From Dastarcus helophoroides (taxonomy: Eukaryota > Arthropoda > Insecta > Coleoptera > Bothrideridae), in assembly GCA_028583605.1 (NCBI GenBank), contig CM053331.1:4098508-4162507 (forward strand): a stretch of DNA of 64,000 nucleotides, written 5' to 3'. Numbering within the stretch: the first letter of the stretch is position 1; each line of letters starts with the position of its first letter. Shown here in pieces: positions 53,625-64,000 of the stretch. Below the pieces are notes generated by a model. It was given only the letters and a program-made list of their open reading frames with translations. It was not told the origin of the DNA and made no database searches. The position numbers were made by a program, and so were the translations under genes.

Positions 53625-55800
53625 TTTTTTTTAGAAATTTCGATTTTTCTATCAAAATTCGTCTTTTTCTCGAAGTTATCAATTTTTTTTTAAAATTCGT
53701 CCTCTTTTGAAATTGTTTTATCCTGAAAAGTCAAATCTCTAAAAAGTCTATTTATTTTAAAACATGACTCAAGGAAATTTGGAATTTTATCTAAATTTCA
53801 CCTTTTCAAAATTCGGATTTTTCTTGAAATTTCGACTCTTTTTATTAAAATCCTTGTTTTTTTTTTTTAAATTCTTCTCTTATGACACAATTAAAAACTG
53901 ACGTTTATGCACAAATTTGTTAAATTTAACTTATTCAATTAAATAAATTTCTCTCTTTTTTAAAATAAGGTCTTTTCTTTAGTTTCAAATTTCTGGAAAG
54001 AGTTGTTTTTCAAAATTTGTCTTTTTTCCAAAATTTTCCAAAGCTTCTATTAAAATTCAACCATTTATATTTCTACGAATTTCCTTTTCAATGTTTGTAA
54101 TTTTTATTGAAATTTCGAGATTTATTCTTAAGATTTTTAGAAAGTTTAACTTTATTGTCAAAATTCGACTTTTTTCCCTCAAATGTTGACTTTCTCTGAA
54201 AAATATCTATTTTCAACTCCTATCTTTTTTTTAAAGATTTTTGCCGAATTTGTTTTTTTTTTAAGGTTGTATCATTTTATTCAAAATTTGACGATTTTTA
54301 AATTGGTCTCTGGTCGATATTTCGAATCCCCAAAATTCGTATTTTATTTCGAAATTTCAACTTTTTTTTGTGGAACGGACTGGTCCTTGGTTATCTTCAA
54401 AAATTGAAATACAAATCTTGTCCCCGAAACTAAGAAAGATGAAAAAACACAACAACGCCTTTCGACAGCCAAGCTATCATCTTCAGAGAGGTGCTCTGAA
54501 GATAGAGAGATACTTTCTGAAGATGATGGCTGGCTGTCGAAACGCGTTAGAGCAACATTTGTTGTGTTTTTTAATCTTTCTTGGTTTCAGGGGACAAGAT
54601 TTGTATTTCAGTTTTTCTACTTTTCGTTCAAAATTTGATTTTTTTCTTCAGTATTTCATTTTCTATTGAAAGATCCAACTTCTTTGTGAGTATGTTGAAT
54701 TTTAACTTAAAATTTCCGTTTTTTTCAGATTACGACTTTTTTTTGCATTTTTTCTCAAATTTTGTATTTTATGAAAAAATTGAATTAAATTCGACATTTT
54801 ATTTTTTTCAAAATTTTGATTTTTTTCTTCAATATTTCATTTTCTATTGAAAGATCCAACTTCTTTGCTGAGTATGTTGAATTTTAACTTAAAATTTCTG
54901 TTTTTTTCAGATTACGAATTTTTTTTTGCATTTTTTCTCAAATTTTGTATTTTATGAAAAAATTGAATTAAATTCAACATTTTATTTTTTCAAAATTTTG
55001 ATTTTTTCTCCAAATTTCTTGTCTATTTTCTCGAAAATAGACCAACGCCTTTATAAAAAAATAATAATAAAACAAAAATATCCAATAAACACAAATTTCC
55101 TGATTCTTTCTGTTAAATTTTACAATTCTTTTTGTCAATTTTACAATTTTTTTGTTCTTTTTTTGAAATTTCGATTGTATTCTCAATGGCCAACCGCCTA
55201 TTTGAAATTTTTATTTATTTTAAAATCTGTCCTTCTCAGGAGGCATCTACTTTTTTCTAAATTTCCATTTTTTCAAAACTGCGATATTTTTGAAATTTTA
55301 ACTTTTCAAAATTCGAAATGTCCAAATTTATCTCATTTTCTTTAGCTTTTTCTGAAAATCAACTTATTTAAATCCGAATTTCTGTAAACGGTTTGTTTTT
55401 CCAAAATTTGGTTTTTCTCAAAATTTTGAAATTTGTCTTTAAATTCAACTTTTATGTTTTTGAATATCTCTATTTTGTTCTTGGAAATTTGTATTTTTTA
55501 TCGAAATTTCGAGTTTTTTCTGAAAACTTGTTTTGTTTTGGAAAATTTGACTTTATTATCAAAAATTGTCTTTTATTCTTTAAAGTTGATATTTGTTATT
55601 AAAAGTTACCTTTTCTTCCTCAAAAGATGATCTTTTTCGAGAAATATCATTTTGTTTTTAAGTTCGGATTTTTTTTTTGAAATTTAGAGGTTTTTTTTGG
55701 CGAATTCGCCTAATTTTTCATTTTTCCAAAATTTGATATTTTTTAAATTGATTTTTGGCTCGAAATTTCGCTCCTCAAAATTCGTTTTTATCTCAAACTT
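53625..55800. repeat. TTTCGA-motif array (T-rich orientation)
   Basis: Degenerate array with foldback A copy 7 inside. A ~190-200-bp segment after it (with tcttcagtatttcattttct at 54650) recurs at 54830 as a tandem duplicate. It merges into the pyrimidine tract at 55.8 kb. Confidence 0.75.
54370..54616. mobile_element. Foldback family A, copy 7 (most complete)
   Basis: The left arm tggaacggactggtccttgg...caacgcctttcgacagccaa and the right arm ctgtcgaaacgcgttagagc...ggggacaagatttgtatttc are inverted copies of about 100 bases around a spacer with three ctgaagat-like repeats. Confidence 0.88.
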
Positions 55801-58800
55801 GGGCCTTTTTTTCTAAATTTTTGTCTCTTCTTGTTTTCTTTTTCTTGCTCTTCTTTTACTGCTTCCTCTTCTCCTTTATCTTTTCCCTCTTTTTCCTCTT
55901 TTTCTTCTTCTTATTCCTCCTTTTCTTTATCTTCTTCTTCCTCTTCTTTTTCTTCCTTTTCCTTTTCCCTTGTTCCTCTTCTTTCACTTTCTTTTTTTAT
56001 TATTGGTCTTTCCTTTCTTTTTTTCCTCCTCTGCCTCCTCTTCTTTTATCTCTTCTTCTAATTCTTCTACTAGGTCTTTATTTTCCCCTTCTTTCTCTTC
56101 TCGTTCCTATTCTTTCTCTTTCTTCTTTTTTTCTTATTCTTCTTTCTCTTTTTCTTTCGCTTTTTCTAGCTCTTCTTTTTCCCGTTCTTTCTCTTCTCTC
56201 TCTTCTTCTTTCTTCCTCCTTCTCTTCTTCCTCTTTTTCTTTTCCCTCCTCTTCTAACTTTTTTGCTTCTTTTTCTTCTTCCTCTTATTTACCCTCTTCT
56301 TTCTCTTCTTTTTTTTATCTTATAATTTTTCTTCATTTTCTTCTTCCTCCTCTTCTTACTTTTCTGCTTCCTCCCCTTTTTCCCCTTCTTCTCACTCTTT
56401 TTTTTACTCTTATTTCTCCTTCTCTTCTTCCTTTTTTTCTTATCCCTCCTCTCCTTACTTTTCTCCTTCTTTCTTTTCTTCTTCCTCTTATTTCCCTTCT
56501 TCTTCCTCTTATTCCTCCTTTTTTCTCTCCTTATTCTTCCTTTTCCTCTTCCCTTCTCCCTATTCTTCTTCTTTCTTGTTTTTATTATTCGTATTTCTTT
56601 TCTTCTTTTTCCTCTTCTACCTCTTCTTTTATTTCTTCTTCTAGCTCTTTCTCTTCTCGTTCCTATTCTTTCTCTTTCTTCTTTCTTTCTTTCTTTATTA
56701 TTCTTCTTGCTCTTTTTCTTTATCATCTTCTTCCCTTTTTCTTTTATCTCTTCTTTTTTCTTTTTCTAGCTCTTCTTTTTTCCGTTTTTTCTCTTCTCTT
56801 TTTTTTTATTCTTTCTCCTTCTCTTATTCCTCGTTTTTTTCTCTTCCCTCTTCTTGCTTTTCTGCTACTTTCTCTTCTTTTCCCTCTTATTTCCCTTCTT
56901 CCTTCTCTTCTTTTTCTTCATCTTATAATTTTTCTTTATTTTCTTCTTCCTCCTCTTCTTATTCTTTTTCTTCCTCCTCTTCTTACTCTTCTTCTTCCTC
57001 CTCTTCTTTTTCTTATTCTCACTCTTCTTTTTTACTCTTATTTCTCCCTCTCTTCTTCCTTTTTTTCTTCTCCCTCCTTTTCTTACTTTTCTGCTTCTTT
57101 CTCTTCTTCTTCATCTTATTTCCCTTCTTCTTTCTCTTATTCTTTCCTTTTTTATCTTCTTCCTCTTCTTCCTCTTCTTTATCTTCTTCTTCCTTTTCCT
57201 CTTCCCTTCCCCTCTTCTTCCTCTTTCTTCTTTTTATTATTCGTCTTTCTTTTCTTCTTATACCTCCTCTTCTACCTCTTCTTTTATCCATTCTTCTATT
57301 TCTTCTTTTAGCTCTTTCTCTTCTCGTTCCTATTCTTTCTCTTTCTTCTTTTTTTCTTATTCTTATTATTCTTTCTCTTTGTATTTATTCTCTTCTTTTT
57401 TATCTTTTCTTTTTTTATTTTTCTAGCTCTTGTTTTTCCCGTTTTTTCTCTTCTCTCTCTTTCTTTTTCTTTCTTTCTCCTTTTTCCTCGTTTTCTTTTT
57501 CCCGTCTTCTTATTTTTCTGCTTCTTTTTCTCCTTCTTCCTCCTTTTCTCACTTTTCTTTTTCCTTCGCTTCTTTCTCATTTTCTTACTGTTGTTTTTTT
57601 ACTCTTATTTCTCCTTCTCTTTTTCTATTTTTCCTTTTTTCTTCTCCCTCCTCTTTTTATTTTTCTGCTTTTTCTTTTTCTTCTTTTTTTCCTTCTTCCT
57701 CTTCTTCCTTCTCTTTTTTCTTCCTCCTCTTTTTCATCCTCCTCTTCTTTTTCTTCATCTTCTTATTTTTCTTCATCTTTTTTCCTCCTATTCTTCTTCT
57801 TCTTCTTACTCTTCTTTTCTTAATCTTATTTCTCTTCTACCTCTTCTTCCTTTATTCTCCTAGCCTTTTCTCTTCCCCTTTCCTCCTTTCTTCTTTTATT
57901 CCTCCCTTTTTTCCTCCTATCTCTTTTCTTCTTCTTCTTACTCTTCTTTTCTTAATCTTATTTCTCTTCTACCTCTTCTTCTTTTCCTCTCCTAGCTCTT
58001 CCTAGCTCTTTCTCTTCCTCTTTTCCCCCTTTCTTCATCTTCATTTTCTTTCTCTTCCTATTCTTCTTTTTCTTTCTTCTTCTTTTTTCATTTTCTTTCT
58101 CTTCCTATTCTTTTTTTTCTTCCTTCTTCTTTTTTCATTTTTTTTCTTCCCTTTCTCTTTTTTCTTTTCTTCTTTCTCTTCTCCTTGTTTGGCATTCTTT
58201 CTCTTTCTTTTTTGCTTATTTTCGTTATTGTTCTTTCTCTTCTTCTTTTTCCCCTTCCTTCTCCAATTCTTTTACCTCTTCTTTTTTCTTCTTCTAGCTC
58301 TTTCTTTTTCTTTCTCTTCTCTCCCTTTCTCCTTCTTCCTCTCTTTTCTCTTCTTGCTTCTCTTTTTCTCCCTCCTTTTCTTTTTCTTCATCTTCTATTT
58401 CCTCCTCTTTTTTTCATTTTTTTCTTCCCTTTCTCTTTTTTTTTTTCTTCTTTCTCTTCTTCTTGTTTGGTATTATTTCTCTTTCTTTTTTGCTTATTCT
58501 TGTTATTGTTCTTTCTCTTCTTCTTTTTCCCCTTCCTTCTCCTATTCTTTTACCTCTTCTTTTTTCTTTTTCTAGCTCTTTCATTTTCTTTCTCTTCTCT
58601 CCCTTTCTCCTTCTTCCTCTTTTTGCTTCTCTTTTTTCTCCCTTCTCTTCTTTTTCTTCATTTTCTTCTTCCTCCTCTTCTTGCCCTTCTTCTTACCTTC
58701 TTTTTTTACTCTTATTTCTTTTCTGCCTCTTCTTTTACCTATTCTTCTTTTTCTTTTACCTTCTTTTTTATTTTTTTCTTCCTTTTCTCTTTTTGCCTTT

Positions 58801-59510
58801 TCTTCTTCCTCCTCTTCTTTCTCTTCTTCTTCCTCTTCTTCTATTTGGTTTTCTTTCTCGTTTTTTTTCTTATTTTCATTATTTTTCTTTCTCTTTTTCT
58901 TTTTCTTCTTCCTCCTCCTCTTCCTTTACCTCTTCTTTTTTCTTCTTCTAGCTCTTCCTTTTCTTTTTCTTTCTTTTCCCTCTTTTTCCTGCTTCCTCTT
59001 TTATTTTCTTTCTCTTCTTGCTCCTCTTCTTCCTCATCTTCTTCTTTTTCCTCTTATTCCTCCTCCTTTTCTTCCTCTTTCCCTTCTTTCTTTTTTCTTC
59101 TTCCTTTTCTTCTTAATCTTTTATTTTTCTCGCTTCTTCTTTCTTTTCTACCACCTTTTTTCTTCCTGTTTTTCTGCCTTCTCTTTTTACTCTTTTACAC
59201 TTCTTTTACTTCTTTTCTTCTTTCTCTTATTTCTTTTTTCTCTTCTTCTTCATCCTCTTTTTTCTCCTCGTCTTCTTTCTCTTCTTCTTCCTTTTCTTCT
59301 TCTTACTCATCCCCTTCTTCCTTCTTTTCTTCCTCTTCTTCCTCCTTTTCTTCTTCCTTTTCTTCTTCCTCCTCCTCTTCTACTTACTCATCCTCTTCTT
59401 CTTCCTCCTTTCTTCCTCTTCTTCCTCCTCCTCCTCCTCCTCCTCCTCCTCTTCTTCTTCCTATTCTCTCTCTTCTTCCTCTTCTTCTTTCTCTTCCTCT
59501 TCTTACTCTT
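55801..59510. repeat. 3.7-kb polypyrimidine tract (TTCTTCCTC-type)
   Basis: Nearly pure C/T with TTCTTCCTCTTC units. A ~90-base segment near 58185 recurs at 58463 (278 bases). Near 59420-59450 it becomes a pure (CTC)n run. Open frames up to 518 codons are Ser/Phe/Leu strings, not genes. Confidence 0.92.
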
Positions 59511-59517
59511 TTTTGGA

Positions 59518-59695
59518 TATATATAATCTTTGCATAAAAGGTAGTCTACTAACCATTTCACATCGATGCAAAGTCTATGCCAATTTTCGTCAAAATCGCT
59601 TCGATAATCGAGCTGTGGAAAGCGGACAAACAAGCAGACAAACGCTCTTTTTCGTTTATATGCTATTAAGGATGAAGACATCATTTACGCAGCAG
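59518..59695 (+). mobile_element. Possible RTE-type LINE 3' fragment
   Basis: The sequence aattttcgtcaaaatcgctt...gagctg...gcggacaaacaagcagacaa...tctttttcgtttatatgc resembles the conserved 3' end common to insect RTE-like LINEs and their SINEs. No reverse transcriptase is present. Confidence 0.45.
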
Positions 59696-62280
59696 TCAAG
59701 CAGTGGTTGTACGGAAATACTTTAGAACGGACAAACGTTGCTTCAGATCGAACGTTCCTTTGGAGATGAAGATGTAACGAGGCGAATTGTAATATAACCA
59801 TTAATCAAAGTGATGGGTTGTTACTACCACATTACGCCGACTGGTCATTTTTAACAAGCACAGGTCGTGATCGAAGCACAATCACTAATTGTGCTCGGGG
59901 GCGATGGGTTGTACCATCAAATTAACTAAACGTCCATCACTGACGACTCAATAGATCAGGCTTGCACCAAAACGCTGACTGCTTTAAACGGTTCGGTACA
60001 GTTTATTAAAAAAAACTCTGATGGTAATACAGAAGGCGTGAAAAAGCATTTTCAGTCTTAAATAATTCTAATTAGATTTAATTGGCCGACATGATGAATA
60101 ATTTAGATATTATCAACAATTAACGTTCGAGATGTTATCGTGTTTTACAGCTTGAAAATCTAGTATTACTCGATGTTTTAACTTATGTAATAAGTTGATT
60201 AATGTTGTAGAACGACAGGTGAAATACATTTTTCCGCGCTCGCAATTAATAGAAGGCGAAAAATTTGACAAAACTCCGTCTTTGAGCGAATGCATCTTTT
60301 AATAGCACATCGCACATCCACCGTAATTAAACTTTTTCTCCTGACGTAATTTAATTGGATCGTTTTTGTCCCGGTGCCAAAGGCTAATAAATTATTCATT
60401 TATCATCACTAACACGTTTAAAAGTTGCAGGTTTTTCATATACAGACAAGCCATTGAACATTTAAAAGTCATATTAGTGGACGTTTAAATGAGGTAAGGT
60501 GCAGGCAACCAACGAAACCTTTTCAGGAAAGCCTCAGAATCCTGCTTATATTCTAATCGCTAGAGTTAACTGCACCACTTTAGATTTACTTTTCAGTTAA
60601 ATTCACCTTCTTGCTTTTAAATTTCACGGATCAGAGATATTGAAATCGAAATTTTGCTGACTTCGAAGTTTCAAAATTCTCTGATGCAGAACTATAATTT
60701 AGAATTTCGATTTTGCAACTTGGAAAACACAAAAAAATCTACAAATCCTATTCAGTTAATTTAATTATTTTCATTTAAATGAAATGTTTGTAGGTAGTAT
60801 GTTACTCGATTGCTAAATAAAATTGTTTATTATAAATTGCTGTAATGTCTTATATTATATGTAACTTGTAATTTTCAGATTATTTCCTATAAGAAATAAA
60901 TTATATTTTTTCTGTTCATTTAATTAGGTTATACATAAAGCGTATATTTTATGAAATATATGTGAAGTATTAGGGATTGTTTAAGTAAGTATAGCTTTTG
61001 CCCTTGATGGTTGAGTCATCAACATATTTGCAATATTTTTTATATTCAGAATTATTCACTTCTCGTGTTTTATTCTTGTGTGTAGATATCCTTATGAATC
61101 CTGTTTTCAACACATACAGTATTGGAAAATTTGCTTGGATCATCTGCAGTGGCTTAGCTTTAAGGGGTCAGTATTGGCGGTGCACGAGCCCCCCCCCCCT
61201 GCGGAAGGAGCCTTTTGTAGGTGTAAGACTAAGGAAATATTTATTTGGAAATAACAATCTGGAAATAATTGTACAGTCAGACAATTCATGTTATCTGCAC
61301 CTGTGAGCAGGCGTGGGCATAGCTAAGTACCTCTGTCGAATTATTGCTAAAGATATACTTCCGAGGTCTATTTTCGCAATTGTGTCTGCTTTCCGTTAAT
61401 AAACCAGTTCTGGGCTTGATGTTGCAGTAGGTAGTTATTTCCCTGGGGGTGTGTGGTATTACTTCGGGTTGGTTGGCGATATTATGTGATAAAATAGCCG
61501 GGGTAAGAGGCAGTGATGTGGAAAATGATTTTGCGGGCGTAGAGAACTTACCACATTGTTACATCTTCAGACCCTACATCACATCTGTGTGTATGCCCTC
61601 AAATCCCCAAACTGTTTTTAAAAGCGTGCGCTCCTCCAGTCGACCCGTTCATTATTTATTTATTAGTTATCTCCAACCGAGGGAAAATCTGATACAATTA
61701 CGTTATGAATTTTCCAAAAGCTTATTAAATTAACGGAGAAATTTTACATTACGATGGCGAGTCGTTGCAATAACGAATGTCTCATTATCATTCAATATGA
61801 CGTTTTTAATTTATTTTTACCCTTCAATTAGGAACTATTGCAACCCACGTCGTGTTATTTTCATATTAATAATATGGGTACCTATATAAGTCTCTGCTCG
61901 TTTTATTTTACAGACTCGAGAAACTGGAATAGTATCGAATTAGCATTCAAATTTTTGCAGAAGCAGATGTTCTGTTTCCGTTTTTACAACGATTCCCCAG
62001 GAGCCCACAATGTATGTGCATTATTAAGTAGACCTTCTTTTTCTTTAATGAATGAATAATCACAACAAAAAGTATGATTACGAAACAATATCTTCTGTCG
62101 AATTAAAATTTAATCTTACGTTCGATTAAGGTCGATTCTATGTTTCTAAATAAATCAAAATTCAACATCGCTATCGACCCAAAATTCGATAGTTTTATAA
62201 AATTAAAATTTGACGTCGGGAGTCATTTGATGTCTGACAATCAGAATTCGTTTTTATGGAATCAAAATTGAAGAGCAATA
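59696..62280. other. Intergenic, no gene recognised
   Basis: Complex AT-rich DNA. A run of about 13 C at 61188-61200 is notable. Open frames of 60-102 codons (60998-61306, 61449-61733, 61838-62059 on +; 60113-60399 on -) match no family I know. Conserved exons could be missed here. Confidence 0.4.
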
Positions 62281-63750
62281 TCGAATTTTGATTTATTTCC
62301 AAAATGTCTGTCTTTGAAATTTCTAATTTTTAGAATTTCGCCCTAAAAATTCTTTAAAAAAATGGGGAACTTTCGAGAAACATTTAAAATTTTTGGAAAT
62401 GGACTCAAAACGTCCAAAATGTTGTCATTTTTTCGAATTCCTACTTTTTTTTCTTGAAATTTCAAGTTCAAGCTCAAAAAATTATTTCTTTTGAAAATGC
62501 TCACTTTAAATTCAAAATATCGAGAAAAATGTCGTAATTTTTTGAGAAAAACTGAAAACTATATAAATTTGTTTCTGGATGTTTCTAAAAGTCAAAAGTT
62601 CTAAATTGTTAAAAAAAAACTATTTCGAAACTTTTGGGTTTAAAGACGAAACTTCAAGGTTATATTTCGAGGTTAAAGTTGACATTTAGAGTTAAAATTA
62701 GGGATGTTATGGAGCTCCGTAACCGTAACCGAAACTGTCGGATATCTGAAGTAAAAAAAATCCGAATCCGTAATCGATATAAATCTTTAGGATAATTTGG
62801 GATCTTATTTGAAAGAATTTCTCTCTCAGTATCTCTCTGAAGATGATAGCTTGGTTATCGAAAAGCGTTAGAGCAACCTCTGTTGTGATTGTTAATCTTT
62901 TTTGGTTTCAGGGGACAAGATTTGTATTTCAATTTTTGAAGATAACCGAGGACCAATCCGTCCCGCCAGAATTTTGCTAATTTCAGTCGATGGCTGTCAT
63001 TTTTTTTTGGTCGACTAAAATTACTAGACAAAGTAGGCGGTATCAAACTAGCTGGTACCAAACTAGCTGGTATGTCATCTGACTTTACTCACCATTGCCA
63101 CGGCCACTAACTATAAATAAATCGATTTTTTTCAAGTTCAGCATTTCTCCAAAATTTCGTGTTATTTTTGAAATCTTCCTGTTCTTAATTTTGGCTTTTT
63201 AAGAAGCCAGATATAAGTTTTTCGCAAAATTTCGACTTTATTTTAAAATTCCGCCTTCATTTCAAAATTTCGATCTCATTTCAAAATTTCTACTTTTTTA
63301 TCGAAATTTCAACATCTCAAAATTTCCGCTTTTTTGGTTTCGAATTTTTTCTCAAAATTTTGACTTATTTTAAAAATATTTTAACTATGGTTTCGATTTT
63401 TTATCTCAAAATTTTGTCTTATATTAAAAATATTTTAACTGTGTTGTATTTTTTAATTTTATAAAAATTTAGACATTTTGAAAATGTTTTTATTCGATTC
63501 TAGTTTTTTAGAAATCGTAGCTTTTTAAAAATTTTAAAATTTGTTCAAAATTTTAATTTTTGAAAATTTGTGATTAAAAAATTTGTTATTCAAAACTTAA
63601 TTTTTTAAAATTTCATTTATTTTGAAAACTTCGACTCCATAATTTTAACTTTTTTTTGAACATTTCGTATTTTGTATTTTACTAATGATTTGACAGAACG
63701 TTTTTTAGATTACAATTTTTTTTATATTTTGATTATTTTTGTAATTTTAG
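62280..63750. repeat. TTTCGA-motif array
   Basis: Degenerate motif DNA in mixed, then T-rich, orientation. At 62697-62790 a segment (ttagggatgttatggagctc, ccgtaaccgtaaccgaaac) resembles a hAT-type end. A short tandem aaactagctggtac-type repeat is at 63045-63072. Confidence 0.65.
62829..62969. mobile_element. Foldback family A, copy 8 (one arm)
   Basis: Right-arm orientation only: gtatctctctgaagatgata, gcttggttatcgaaaagcgt, gtttcaggggacaagatttg, ending gataaccgaggaccaatccg. Confidence 0.75.
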
Positions 63751-63753
63751 AAT

Positions 63754-64000
63754 TGTAGCGATGTTGGTTCGATTAGAACATAAAAACCACATTTATTTAA
63801 ACATTATATTAACTAGGAATAACAACAAAAATGGACTAACCACATTCAAGAACTAATTCTCCTTGAATTTTTCTTCTCCACTTTTTCTAAAAGTGGGCTC
63901 TCGTCTTCTAGAAATAATGTTAATGGCTTTCGGGGTAATTACTTTTCTCAAAACTCTAATGATATTTGTAAGAAAGATTGTAAAATTCTAATGACGATTT
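63754..64000 (-). mobile_element. Possible second LTR, cut by window end
   Basis: It starts TGTAGCGATG directly after array DNA. Read on the minus strand it has AATAAA about 40 bases before the end ...CATCGCTACA, as in the solo LTR at 48.05 kb. The other end is outside the window, so this remains tentative. Confidence 0.4.

Noticed and set aside
55755..59537. Open frames up to 518 codons, which look like membrane proteins
   Set aside because: They come from TTCTTCCTC-type repeats. The hydrophobicity is a by-product of T-rich codons.
61449..61733. 94-codon frame with mixed composition
   Set aside because: Looks more protein-like than the arrays, but no family, no splice context and no conserved motif support it.

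Overview
The window is insect nuclear DNA. Its genes are split by GT-AG introns, the intergenic DNA is very AT-rich, and the coding exons match insect proteins. A beetle is my best guess, but this rests on protein similarity from memory and on a methionine at a drug-target site, not on a search.

Positions 1-17182 (+) hold the 3' third of the ryanodine receptor gene (RyR), the calcium-release channel of the endoplasmic/sarcoplasmic reticulum. I can follow 23 exons per transcript (1744 codons to the stop), from the central cytosolic region through the EF-hands, S1-S6, the pore filter and the C-terminal zinc site. One exon position is a choice between two mutually exclusive exons (2420-2532 or 2665-2774). 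The rest of the gene lies upstream of the window.

Positions 18266-19324 (-) hold an intronless coding sequence for a PRCC-type nuclear protein, convergent with RyR. It lies head-to-head with a five-exon gene at 19842-23196 (+) encoding a 256-residue mitochondrial SDR dehydrogenase of the HSD17B10/scully type. About 0.5 kb separates the two start codons, so they probably share a promoter.

From 23.2 kb to the end there is no recognisable protein gene. A GC-richer stretch near 35.0-35.46 kb, ending in a perfect splice donor, may be the promoter and non-coding first exon of a gene whose coding part is outside the window. The rest is repeats: (1) arrays of a degenerate motif built on the palindromic core GAAATTTC with TTTCGACTTT-like flanks; (2) polypyrimidine or polypurine tracts of 1-3.7 kb that grow out of those arrays; (3) a 7-kb pyrimidine-rich minisatellite domain with 20-bp units and 300-650-bp higher-order duplications; (4) a 288-bp satellite array of six copies; (5) many non-autonomous DNA transposons: a 3.5-kb hAT-type element with an 8-bp target duplication, a 276-bp hAT-type MITE, a 2.2-kb foldback and several smaller hairpin elements; (6) a solo LTR with a 4-bp target duplication, a second LTR cut by the window end, and two tRNA-derived SINEs.

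The most unusual signals are: an eight-copy foldback family containing a paired hairpin in the setting CTGAAGA...GAAAC, mostly embedded in the TTTCGA arrays; two dispersed hammerhead-ribozyme-like cores on the minus strand; and DNA transposons whose interiors consist of the TTTCGA motif. The long ORFs in the pyrimidine tracts are composition artefacts.
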